Shown: positions 26,932-34,936 of the stretch, in pieces
How positions within the stretch are numbered: the first letter of the stretch is position 1
Layout: each line of letters starts with the position of its first letter
Made by a program: the position numbers and the translations under genes
Assembly (NCBI GenBank): GCA_018401435.1
Contig: JAGYJW010000009.1
Location: 1 to 64,000, forward strand
Reading direction: 5' to 3'
DNA from: Deltaproteobacteria bacterium
GTDB lineage: Bacteria; Myxococcota_A; UBA796; UBA2385
Length of the DNA: 64,000 bases
Notes under the pieces: generated by a model
Database searches by the model: none
What the model saw: only the letters and a program-made list of their open reading frames with translations
What the model was told of the DNA's origin: nothing

Positions 26932-28691
26932 TCAAAGGCGCTCGGGCAGCTCCCCCAGGGGGCCCAGCCAGCGCGCATAGCGCGCCCAGCGCTGGTGGCC
27001 GCCGGGCCGAATGCGATCGAAGATGGGGTGCTCGTCGTCAAAGGCCTGCAGGCCCAGGCTGTCGGTCAGGGCCCGAAGGGTGGCCTGGGGGCGGCAGAGC
27101 AGGTCGTCGAAGCTCAGCCGCAGGGGGCTGTCGGGCAGGTTGAGGCGCCAGTGGGCGGACAGCTCGGACAGGCGCGTGGTCGCCCGGGCGATATCCTCAA
27201 AGGAGCCGCTGTGTTCAAGGCCCTGGCCCCGCAGCGGTCGCCGGAAGAGGGACAGCCCCTGGTCCCAGCTGTTGCGCTCCACAAAGAGGATGCGCGCCCC
27301 GGGAAGCAGGCGCGCGACCGCCCCGACCTCGAGCAGACCGCGCGGGCCCAGGTGCAAGACGCTGCGGGCATGGGGGCTGGACTGCCGTTCCAGGCCCATC
27401 GCCCGTCGGGCGCTGGTGGCCACCCCCCGGCTGCCCAACCAGTCCAGGCAGTCCGGCCAGGGCCGCCCCACCCGGCGGGGCAAGGACTCGCGCACAGCCT
27501 CTGACCGGATCGGCGAGCAAGCCTGGCGCACCTGGGTGTGTTCGGCCAGGAGCTCCGCCACCAGCCCGGCCCCGGCACCCGGCGCGCCCACCACCACGAT
27601 GGTATCGGCGGCCGCTGGCGTGCCAGCGGGGCTGGCTCAGGGCGCGCGCCGAGAACCAGGCCTGCGTCTCGTCCAGGTCGGCCTGCAGCCGGGCCTCGTT
27701 CCAGCGCAGGCCCATGCGGTGGTTGCCTTCGACCCAGGCCGCCATCGCCCGGTTGGCCTGGCCCAGACCGTCGTAGAGGTCGCCCAGGGCAAAACGCAGG
27801 GCCGCCCGGTCGGCCTCGGGCAGGGGCAACAAGAGCCAACGATGATCGCAGGGCCTCAGCCTCTGTCGGGGACCGGGCCATCTCGGTCTGGGCGATCAGC
27901 AGGGACACGCTGTCTTGGGGCCGAGGCTGCCCATAGACGGGGCGCAGGCCCCGACGGACCTGGGCCCGCAGCAGGCCCGCTTGGGCCTCCGCTTCCAGGC
28001 CGCCGCGGTGGCCCACCGGCAGCCGGGCGAGCACCGCCCGAAAGCCGCGTTCGGCCACCCGGGGCTCGCCCAGACTGAGGTGGGCCTGGGCCCGAACCAG
28101 CTCCACATCAGCATCTTCACCGGCCAGCCCCCGCAGGCGGCCAAGCTTCGCAGCGCGGCGGCGGTCGCCCTGGGCGAGGCAGGTGCGGGGCCGGGCTGGC
28201 GACCGCCACGCCATCGCCGGGCACCTGGCGCGCGGCGCCGTGAAAGGCCGCCCGCGCCCCTTCCAGGTCTCCCCGCGCCCGACGGGCCCGGCCCACCTCC
28301 AAGCGAACGGCGACATCGGCCGGGTTGAGCATGAGCAGGTGGCCCAGGCAGGCCTCTGCCTCCTCCCAGCGCCCCAACCGCAGCAGCACCCGACCCAGGG
28401 CCTGACCGTGTGCTGAAGAAATATCCCTGGGCAGGCGCCGTAGCAGGCCGCCGCAGCGTCATGGCGCTCGCAGCGCTCATAGGTCTGGCCGAGGGCCAGC
28501 AGATCGACCAGATCGCCCTGGCTGAGCTCCGCCGCGCGCAGCAGCAGGTCTTCGGCCAGCTTCAGCTCTCCGGCGTCGCGGGCCTGGGCGCCCCGCAGCC
28601 GCAGGGCTGCCGGCAGGGCCAGGCCGCGCGTGGCAAAGCGCCGCGCTGGCACCCGGATGTGCACGGCAGCGGTGGATGCGGGTTGGACCAT
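26932..28691 (-). pseudogene. TPR-sulfotransferase protein broken by several frameshifts
   Basis: From an ATG at 28691 behind GGAGG, TPR helices begin (LKLAEDLLLRAAELSQGD, YERCERHDAAAACYG) and continue in alternating frames (EEAEACLGHLLMLNPADVAV; VRAQAHLSLGEPRVAERGF; ALRFALGDLYDGLGQANRA). The last 221 codons (start of that frame at 27597) form a sulfotransferase domain: VVGAPGAGAGLVAELLAEH in place of the PAPS-binding loop, ARILFVERNSWDQGLSLFRR, and LRLSFDDLLCRPQATLRAL. TPR-sulfotransferase fusions are a known architecture that transfers sulfate from PAPS to proteins or glycans. At least four indels separate the pieces; the product as written is not made in one piece. Confidence 0.65.
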
Positions 28692-29319
28692 GGGGACCTC
28701 CGTGCCCCATCAACGGAACCACACCGCATTCGTTGAGCCGAATCCGCAACTGTTCACCGGCGCGCCGCGGCGCAGGGAGGAGCGCACCGTTGAACCAGCC
28801 CAATTCAGGCGGGGGCCCTGCTCCCGCCGCGCCCGAAGGCTGGCAGTTCCCCACGGCGTCCCCAGAGGCCGCCGGACGGCCGGGCACATGCGCCGGCCGC
28901 GTCCAACGAATCGGGACTTCCTGATTCGCTGAACTACAGCAGCGCGCCGGCTCGCCAGAGGCCAGGCCCGGGCTTCGGTCGGCGGGCAGGCGGTCCGGCG
29001 AGCAGCCCCATCGGGCGCGGCGCATATCGGGTGCGACGATGACGGTGGCTGCACGGCGCCACCGATGCTCACCCGCCAGGCCGCGCCCTGGACCGGCTCG
29101 GCCGACCGCGGTGGCGGGGCGGGGGCGCAACCACCGCAGCAGGCGTCGTCACGGGGGCCGGCACCGGCGCCTGAGTTGCTGGGCCCGGCGCTGCGCCTTG
29201 GCCACGCCGGCCTGCCGCGAGCCCCGCAGCGGGCGCTGTAGGAGGCGCTGCTGCCGGGGCAGCGAGGGTGGGCTCCACCCGAATCGGCTCAACGAAAACG
29301 GGCGCCGGCAGCGCATCTT
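28692..29319. other. gene-free 0.6-kb region holding repeat copy 2
   Basis: This lies between the start of the TPR-sulfotransferase gene and the low-complexity end of the HTH gene. It holds the second hairpin repeat and two shorter look-alikes, ATTCGTTGAGCCGAAT near 28732 and CGAATCGGCTCAACGAA near 29279, in opposite orientations. An Ala/Pro-rich minus-strand frame at 29069-29278 may be the shifted tail of the HTH protein. No independent gene can be supported. Confidence 0.45.
28891..28936 (+). repeat. 46-bp hairpin repeat, copy 2
   Basis: Identical to 22101-22130 for 30 bases, then CTGATTCGCTGAACTA. The stem is still formed (CGAATC paired with GATTCG, GG with CC) with one bulged T. It ends in the same AACTA, here uninterrupted, and so shows the pre-insertion form of copy 1. 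Confidence 0.7.
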
Positions 29320-30210
29320 TCAGTGGGTCGCCCCACAGCCTCCGGCGCCGGTGCCATCAAGCGCACCGCGCCGTGGCGGGGCTCGGCGCGGCGGCGGCGC
29401 GGCGCGGCGGGACGGTCTCGGCCACCTCGGCAGATTCGGGCGATTTCGGGGCGGTGCGACAATGCGGCGAATGAGGGCGATCGGCAGCGGGCGCGACGGG
29501 CATCCGAGCCGGCGCGGGAGCCAGCACCGGCATGCCGCCGAGGTGCCCCGCGCTGTGGGTCGCCGGTGTGGGGCGTCGGCCGCAGGCGCCTGGGCGGTGG
29601 GCAGGCTGCGCCCCCCGCGTGCGCTGCCGGGACGGCGGATGATCTGGAGATCGGCCGGCGCGACATCCGAACCCGAGAAGCGACCGCGGGGCCGAAGCGG
29701 GCGCGCAGGCGCCGGTGCTTCGCGCTGCGGGGGCAAGGCGGGGGGCGGCGGGCTCTGGCGCACCCGCCCCTTGGGCCGGAATGCGGACAGACCCAAGCGA
29801 CGGCGCTCCCCCTGCACTGCCAGGGTGCTCACGCCGGCTTGGGCGGCGATCGCGGTATCGGGCTCCTGCCCCAGCCGATCGCGGAAGGCGGCCAGCGCCG
29901 GCAGGCCCGATGCGCCCAGGTTGGCGCCGCCCACGCGGATGCCCGCCCGGGCCAGGGCGCGGCGCAGCCGACGCGGGTTGGTGCCAAAGCTCCGCGCGGT
30001 GTCGCGCAGGGAGACCCCAGCTTGAATCCGCCGAACCGCCTCGGGCCACCAAGGCGCGTCCAGGGCCGAGCCCCCCGCATCCGCGAGGGACAGAGCCTTC
30101 TCCAGCTCTGCGATGCTGCTGTCGAATTCGGGAGCCAAGGTTGTCACCGACTCACGCGCGAGCCTGCGGACAAAGATCTCCCACCACGAACCTTGTCGAA
30201 CCGACGCCAT
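29320..30210 (-). CDS. HTH-repeat DNA-binding protein with Ala/Pro-rich tail, tail frameshifted
   Basis: From ATG 30210 the protein begins MASVRQGSWWEIFVRRLARE. Residues about 61-92 (VSLRDTARSFGTNPRRLRRA) form a resolvase/Fis-like HTH and residues about 103-136 (PDTAIAAQAGVSTLAVQGER) a second HTH of the kind 'x-D-x-x-I-A-x-x-x-G-V-S-x-x-x-V'. After residue about 150 the frame gives Arg/Pro-rich sequence that is probably out of phase; another frame gives Ala/Pro-rich linker (VLAPAPARMPVAPAADR, AVAETVPPRRAAAAPS-like), and may run on to 29069. It is divergent from pfkA across a 261-bp gap. Its target is unknown. Confidence 0.55.
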   Translation of the reverse strand: MASVRQGSWWEIFVRRLARESVTTLAPEFDSSIAELEKALSLADAGGSALDAPWWPEAVRRIQAGVSLRDTARSFGTNPRRLRRALARAGIRVGGANLGASGLPALAAFRDRLGQEPDTAIAAQAGVSTLAVQGERRRLGLSAFRPKGRVRQSPPPPALPPQREAPAPARPLRPRGRFSGSDVAPADLQIIRRPGSARGGRSLPTAQAPAADAPHRRPTARGTSAACRCWLPRRLGCPSRPLPIALIRRIVAPPRNRPNLPRWPRPSRRAAPPPRRAPPRRGALDGTGAGGCGATH

Positions 30211-30378
30211 GAGCCAGCCCCCGTCGTCCCCGAATTTCTGCCGCCACACGATGGTAACACCCACAACCTCGACCCGGGCGAGCAGTTGCCCGATGGAGGC
30301 GTGCCAACTGGAGCGGGCTACGGATCCGTCCCGGTCCGAGCTTGAGCCCCCGACGCGACGCATCGGGCCCACCACAGG

Positions 30379-30405
30379 GAGAATGAATGCCCTATACGCA
30401 TTCTC
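30379..30405. promoter_or_regulatory. inverted repeat GAGAATG-N13-CATTCTC
   Basis: A perfect 7-bp inverted repeat with a 13-base spacer, in the gap between the divergent HTH gene and pfkA and 67 bp before pfkA. The spacer is the most AT-rich part of the gap (CCTATA). It could be an operator for the HTH protein or another regulator. Confidence 0.3.
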
Positions 30406-30471
30406 GCGGCCAGAGCCGGGTCAAACCCCGCCGCATTCGAGCCGGCTCGGGACGCCGCGTTAGGACGCCCC

Positions 30472-31542
30472 ATGGCCAAACATCGAATCGGGATCATGAC
30501 CGGCGGCGGCGACGCCCCGGGACTCAACGCCGTCATCCGCGCCGTCGTAAAGCACGGCGTGGGCCGCCTGCACTGGCAGGTGGTGGGCATCGAAGACAGC
30601 TTCAACGGCTTGTTGGATGAGCCACGCCGGACGGTGGACCTCACCCCCCTGTCCTGCCGGGGCCTGCTGCACCGCGGGGGCACGATCCTGGGCACCACCA
30701 ACCAGGGCGACCCCTTCCAGTATCCAGACGGCGAGGGCGGCTTCCGCGACCGCTCGGCCGAGCTGGCCGCCGCCATCCAGGACGAGGGTTTGGAGGGCAT
30801 CATCGTCATCGGCGGTGACGGCAGCCAGCAGATTGGCGCCCGGCTGATGGCCGAGCACGGCATCCCGGTGCTCGGCGTACCCAAGACCATCGACAACGAC
30901 CTCGCCGCCACGGACTTCACCTTTGGCTTCTGGTCTGCGGTGGAGGTGGCGACCGAGGCCCTGGATCGCCTGCACACCACGGCCGAGGCCCACGACCGCG
31001 TGATGCTGCTGGAGGTCATGGGCCGGACCGCTGGCTGGATCGCGCTCTACGCCGGGGTCGCCGGGGGCGCCGACTGCATCGCCCTGCCCGAGATTCCCTA
31101 CGATATCGAGCGTTTCGCTGGAAAGATCCGTGAGCGCCGCCGTCGGGGCCGGCAGTTCACCCTCTTTGTGGTGGCCGAAGGTGCGCGACCCATCGGCGCC
31201 GACGCCCCGGGCCACCGTCCTCGGGGCGCCGCGGAGCAGCTCGCCGAGGCCTTGGCCAGCCGGCTTGAGGTCGAGACGCGGGTGACGGTGCTCGGCCACC
31301 TGCAGCGCGGCGGATCCCCCGTGCCCTTCGACCGGGTGCTGGCCACCCGCTTCGGCGTCGCCGCGGTGAACCTCATCGAACAGGGGCGCTGGGGCGAATT
31401 GGTCTGCCTGACCGGGGGCGAGATCAGCAGCGTGCCGCTGAGCACGCTGTCCATGGCGCCTCGGCTGGTGGACCCCCAGCACCCCCTGCTGGCCACGGCC
31501 CGGTCGGTCGGCGTCGAATTCGGCGCCCCCCTGGAGGGCTGA
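30472..31542 (+). CDS. pfkA: 6-phosphofructokinase
   Basis: A 356-residue phosphofructokinase that phosphorylates fructose 6-phosphate in glycolysis. GIMTGGGDAPGLNAVIRA (7-24), IIVIGGDGSQQIGARL (110-125) and GVPKTIDNDLAATDFTFGF (135 on) are the family signatures, with the catalytic Asp in TIDND. Gly117, matching E. coli Gly104, favours ATP over pyrophosphate. Lys138, matching E. coli Gly124, is typical of group III/PPi enzymes. This Gly/Lys mix is known in ATP-using group III enzymes, so ATP is the likely donor and E. coli-type allostery is unlikely. A 6-bp hairpin (31538-31553) spans the stop. Confidence 0.95.
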   Translation: MAKHRIGIMTGGGDAPGLNAVIRAVVKHGVGRLHWQVVGIEDSFNGLLDEPRRTVDLTPLSCRGLLHRGGTILGTTNQGDPFQYPDGEGGFRDRSAELAAAIQDEGLEGIIVIGGDGSQQIGARLMAEHGIPVLGVPKTIDNDLAATDFTFGFWSAVEVATEALDRLHTTAEAHDRVMLLEVMGRTAGWIALYAGVAGGADCIALPEIPYDIERFAGKIRERRRRGRQFTLFVVAEGARPIGADAPGHRPRGAAEQLAEALASRLEVETRVTVLGHLQRGGSPVPFDRVLATRFGVAAVNLIEQGRWGELVCLTGGEISSVPLSTLSMAPRLVDPQHPLLATARSVGVEFGAPLEG

Positions 31543-31548
31543 GGGCGC

Positions 31549-31827
31549 TCAGCGCGCCGCCACCGCCGACGCGCTCCGCAGCTGGACCTCGAGCGCCTCC
31601 ACCTGCCGCAAGGCGGCGCGGCTGGGGCGCTCCACATAGGCCTCGCGGGCCAGATCATAGGCCGTCTGAAGATCGCCCCGCCGCGCTGCGTCTTCGGCTG
31701 CCCGGCGCAGGTCCCGGCCCGAGAGGCGATGCGCGACGGTCGTCTCGGTGACCGCGTCGGAATCCGGCTCTTCCACGGCCTCCGCCCGCGCGACACTGAG
31801 CAGGGCGATGGTGAGCAGCACGAACAC
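31549..31827 (-). CDS. small exported helical protein
   Basis: About 92 residues. The start is taken as the GTG at 31827 because GGAGG lies 5 bases ahead; a GTG at 31833 would overlap that site. A signal peptide (VFVLLTIALLSVARAEA) is followed by an acidic linker and two helices (DLRRAAEDAARRGDLQTAYD, LAREAYVERPSRAALRQVEA) resembling one TPR unit. Codon use fits a real gene. The function is unknown; it is convergent with pfkA. Confidence 0.6.
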   Translation of the reverse strand: MFVLLTIALLSVARAEAVEEPDSDAVTETTVAHRLSGRDLRRAAEDAARRGDLQTAYDLAREAYVERPSRAALRQVEALEVQLRSASAVAAR

Positions 31828-31994
31828 GGGCACCTCCAGGGACCCACTGTGCCCGAGGTCCTGGCCACCCGCTACAGGCCCGTCGCCGGGGCCCGCCGCC
31901 TGGGCTGCTGCGGGGGCAGGGCCTCCGGCGAGATCGTGATAGGGCTGGCCTTCGCAAGCCCCGCGGCCCGGCGTCGGGGAAAGACGAGGTTGCC

Positions 31995-32786
31995 ATGCTG
32001 CTCTCCCTGCTCTGCCTCAGCTCGGCCCTGGCCTGGGGGCCCACCGGCCACCGCACGGTGGGACTGCTGGCCCAACGCCATGTCTCGCCTGCCACCCTGG
32101 CTGAGATCGAGGGGCTGATGGGCGCCGAGAGCCTGGCCCGGGCGGCCACCTGGCCCGACGAGATCCGGTCCGACCCGGCCTGGAAGGCGCGGGAGCCCAA
32201 TGCCTGGCGCCAGCACTTCATCAACGCCCCGGCCGGCTCCCCGCTGGACTTCACAGCCGCCACCGGGCAGGAGCCCGGGGATATCTTCGCAGCCATCGTT
32301 CACTATGAGCGCATTCTCAGCGACCGAAGCCAGCCGGACGAAGCGCGTCGAATCGCCTTGCGCTGGCTGGTGCACCTGGTCGGAGACGCCCACCAGCCCC
32401 TGCACAGCGGCCACGCCGAAGACCAGGGCGGCAACAAGGTCACTGTCGCCTTCTTCGACGAGAAGACCAACCTGCACAAGGTCTGGGACGAGGACCTGAT
32501 CAACCACAGCCGCCTGTCATTCACCGAGCTGGCGGACTTCGTGGACACCGCCAGCCCCGACACCCAGCGCCTGTGGGCCGAGGCGCCGGCGGCCACCTGG
32601 CTGGAGGAGAGCCGGGCCCTGATGCCTGCCTGCTACGAGACCGGGGATGGCTGGCTGAGCTGGGACTATGCCTGGCGCCACAGCCCCACCATCGAGCTTC
32701 GGTTGCAGCAGGCGGGGATTCGGCTGGCGGCCACCCTGGACCGGGCCCTGGCCCCGGCGCGCCCCCGAAAGCGGCTGCGCCCCTGA
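31995..32786 (+). CDS. S1/P1-type zinc nuclease, secreted
   Basis: A 263-residue enzyme with a 13-residue signal ending S-S-A-L-A. Cleavage exposes Trp14, which in S1/P1 nucleases is itself a zinc ligand; WGPTGHRTVG gives the next ligand His19. Others are D55 (ATWPDEI), H74 (WRQHFIN), the cluster LVHLVGDAHQPLHSGH and NLHKVWDEDL. All nine expected ligands appear present, so it should hydrolyse single-stranded DNA/RNA and 3'-nucleotides outside the cytoplasm, perhaps for nutrient scavenging or predation. The total length is typical for bacterial members. Confidence 0.93.
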   Translation: MLLSLLCLSSALAWGPTGHRTVGLLAQRHVSPATLAEIEGLMGAESLARAATWPDEIRSDPAWKAREPNAWRQHFINAPAGSPLDFTAATGQEPGDIFAAIVHYERILSDRSQPDEARRIALRWLVHLVGDAHQPLHSGHAEDQGGNKVTVAFFDEKTNLHKVWDEDLINHSRLSFTELADFVDTASPDTQRLWAEAPAATWLEESRALMPACYETGDGWLSWDYAWRHSPTIELRLQQAGIRLAATLDRALAPARPRKRLRP

Positions 32787-32791
32787 GCTGG

Positions 32792-33625
32792 CTACCAGGC
32801 GTTGACCGGCACGACAATGGGGGCCAGCGGCTCATCCTGAAGGGCGACCTGCAGCTTGACCTGGCCCAAGGCGCCCAGCTCGGCGAGCACCTTGCTGGCG
32901 GCCGCCAGGGCCTTTTCGGGGCGGTTGTTCTCTTTGGACAGGTGGGCCAAGGAGATGTGGCGCAAGGCCGGGGAGAGGCCATCGCGCAACAGGTCGCAGG
33001 CCTGGTCGTTGGACAGGTGTCCATGCGAGGACCGGATGCGCTGCTTGAGGGCCCAGGGGTAGGGCCCCTCCATCAGCAGGTCGGGGTCGTGGTTGAATTC
33101 CAGCACCGCCACCGTGAGGCTGCGCAGCTTCTCGGCCACCAGGGCCGTGGGGCGCCCGAGATCAGTGACCACGCCCACCCACAGGTCGCCCACCCGCACC
33201 CGCCAGCCCACCGGGTCGTGGGTGTCATGGGGCACCGAGAAGGGGTCGAGTTCGAGGTGTCGCAGGCGAATCGGCTCTCCCGGCGTGATCTCCTCGATGG
33301 CGTCGGGGGTGCAGGCGGGACGCAGCCCCTGCCGGGTTCCCGCCGTCATGAAGAAGGGCACGGAACGACCGGCGCGCTTGTGCAGCTTGTCGCAGAGCAC
33401 CCGCGCCGCGCCCACATGGTCGCTGTGTTCATGGGTGATGAGCACCGCGTCGATGGGGGCCGACGCCAGGCCCACCTCGTCCATGCGCCGCAAGATCTGC
33501 TTGGTGCTCACGCCGCAGTCGATGAGAACGCCCGCGTGGCCATCTCCGATATAGGTGCAATTGCCGCCGGATCCGGAGGCCAGCGTCGCGACCGTGAGAT
33601 CCCGGTGGAAGAGGGAGCGGTTCAT
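32792..33625 (-). CDS. metallo-beta-lactamase-fold hydrolase (YycJ/WalJ-like)
   Basis: A 277-residue cytoplasmic MBL protein. ATLASGSGGNCTYIGDG near the N-terminus and AVLITHEHSDHVGAARVL (H-x-H-x-D-H) around residue 60 are diagnostic for the YycJ group; later ligands are in VVTDLGRP and HGHLSN (about residue 205). Relatives are 5'-exonuclease-like enzymes linked to DNA repair or cell-wall regulation, but the substrate is unproven here. The gene is convergent with the nuclease gene, 5 bases apart. It appears full length. Confidence 0.9.
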   Translation of the reverse strand: MNRSLFHRDLTVATLASGSGGNCTYIGDGHAGVLIDCGVSTKQILRRMDEVGLASAPIDAVLITHEHSDHVGAARVLCDKLHKRAGRSVPFFMTAGTRQGLRPACTPDAIEEITPGEPIRLRHLELDPFSVPHDTHDPVGWRVRVGDLWVGVVTDLGRPTALVAEKLRSLTVAVLEFNHDPDLLMEGPYPWALKQRIRSSHGHLSNDQACDLLRDGLSPALRHISLAHLSKENNRPEKALAAASKVLAELGALGQVKLQVALQDEPLAPIVVPVNAW

Positions 33626-33767
33626 GGGGGGCCTGGGAGGCGGGGGGCGCGGGGGGAGGTCGCGCCGCGGGGGAGCGGACCGTTAGAATAGCCCGTCGCG
33701 CCCGGGGGGGAGAAGCCGTGTTGCCCACCCAGGGCCGGAAGTCCACCCTCGCCGTGTTCCATCGCCC

Positions 33768-34358
33768 ATGGTCCTCTCCCCTGCCCTGCTCTGCCTGAGC
33801 CTGCTGCGTGGCGTCGCCGCCCAGGAGCCGCCGCCCGCACCCCTGGTGGTGGCCGTGGACGGGGCCTCCCCCCAGCTGCAGGTCTGGTGGCGCGAGGGCG
33901 AGCTGCGGGTGCTGTCCCAGGGCCCTCCACCCGAGCCGCCCCTCGCCGAAGAGGCGCCGCCTGACGCCGATGGCACCCAGCGGCCCTTGGAGGGCACCGC
34001 AGCGGCGGGCACCCCCCAGGCGCGGGATGGCTGGACGGGCCTGGTGCCAGCCGACTGCCCCCAGCCCGGTCCCGTGCGCAGCCACCTGGACCAGGACGGC
34101 CACCGGCTGGAGGCCCACAGCAGCGCGGCCCCCGACGATCTGCAGGTCGCCGTCACCGTGGATGGCGTCACGGTGGCCGCAGCGGGCCTGGGGCGCCCCG
34201 CACAGGCCTGCGCCCTCTTCCTGGGCCAGGCCGACCGCTTGCCGGGCCCCGAGCTGATCCTGATCTGGCAGCCGACAACGGGCACCAGCTGGGGGCTCAC
34301 GGTCTGGCACCTGCCCGAGGCCGCCTTCCCCGCTCAAGACAGGCTGCGACCCGACTGA
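33768..34358 (+). CDS. secreted hypothetical protein
   Basis: A 196-residue protein with a signal peptide (LLCLSLLRGVAAQEP), a short strand-rich N-terminal module (LVVAVDGASPQLQVWWREGE), a Pro/Glu-rich linker and a beta-rich C-terminal half with two Cys (PADCPQPG, AQACALF). No family is recognised. The 3' end overlaps the convergent DTW-domain gene by 25 bases. Periplasmic location is inferred from the signal only. Confidence 0.6.
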   Translation: MVLSPALLCLSLLRGVAAQEPPPAPLVVAVDGASPQLQVWWREGELRVLSQGPPPEPPLAEEAPPDADGTQRPLEGTAAAGTPQARDGWTGLVPADCPQPGPVRSHLDQDGHRLEAHSSAAPDDLQVAVTVDGVTVAAAGLGRPAQACALFLGQADRLPGPELILIWQPTTGTSWGLTVWHLPEAAFPAQDRLRPD

Positions 34359-34936
34359 GTCCACACGGCCCGCACCAGCAGGTCCCAGGTGCGGTGCAAC
34401 AGCTCGGAGGCCTCGCGATCGCCGATGGCCTCCAAGGCCAGCGCGGTGGCCTCGATGGTGGACACGGCCCAGGGCTGGTGGGGCCGCCGCAAGCGCACCA
34501 CCCCCGGGTGGGGCGGCGGCAAGGCCAGGCGGGGCAGCGCGGCCAGGCCCGGGATGCGGTGGGACATGCGTCGGGCCTGGCCCCAGGTGCCGTCCAGCAG
34601 CACCAGCGCCGCGGGGGCCTCTCGGGGCTGCTGGGGCGCCGGGGGCGCGTCGGTGGCATCGGCGCTGCCCGCTGGAAAGACCAGCCAGGACCCTGGCGGG
34701 GCCGCAGCGGCCGCATCCAGCGCCACATCCCGCTCCCCAAAGTCGATCACCTGCGCGTTGTCCAGGACCAGCTCCACCAGGCGCCCGGAATTGCTCAGCT
34801 TTCCCCGCTCTCGGAAGTGCCGGATCACCCGCACTGGTACCGCAGCCCGCCCCCGCAGCAAGGCGGGGCAGATGCAGAATGGGGGCTGCAGGTAGCAGCG
34901 CCCGCAACGCGCGGCGGTCTGGATCTGGCCCGTCAC
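34334..34936 (-). CDS. tapT: DTW-domain tRNA-uridine aminocarboxypropyltransferase
   Basis: A 200-residue protein with four Cys at 11, 14, 21 and 23 (CGRCYLQPPFCIC) for zinc, and the signature L-D-G-T-W at 114-118 (the family's D-x-T-W). These proteins transfer the 3-amino-3-carboxypropyl group of S-adenosylmethionine to uridine 47 of tRNA, giving acp3U. The GTG start overlaps the stop of the upstream metallophosphoesterase (GTGA), so they are coupled. Length and motifs look complete. Confidence 0.85.
   Translation of the reverse strand: MTGQIQTAARCGRCYLQPPFCICPALLRGRAAVPVRVIRHFRERGKLSNSGRLVELVLDNAQVIDFGERDVALDAAAAAPPGSWLVFPAGSADATDAPPAPQQPREAPAALVLLDGTWGQARRMSHRIPGLAALPRLALPPPHPGVVRLRRPHQPWAVSTIEATALALEAIGDREASELLHRTWDLLVRAVWTQSGRSLS

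Noticed and set aside
22101-28936. Hairpin repeats as a CRISPR array
   Set aside because: Only two copies, 6.8 kb apart, with no regular spacers and no cas genes.
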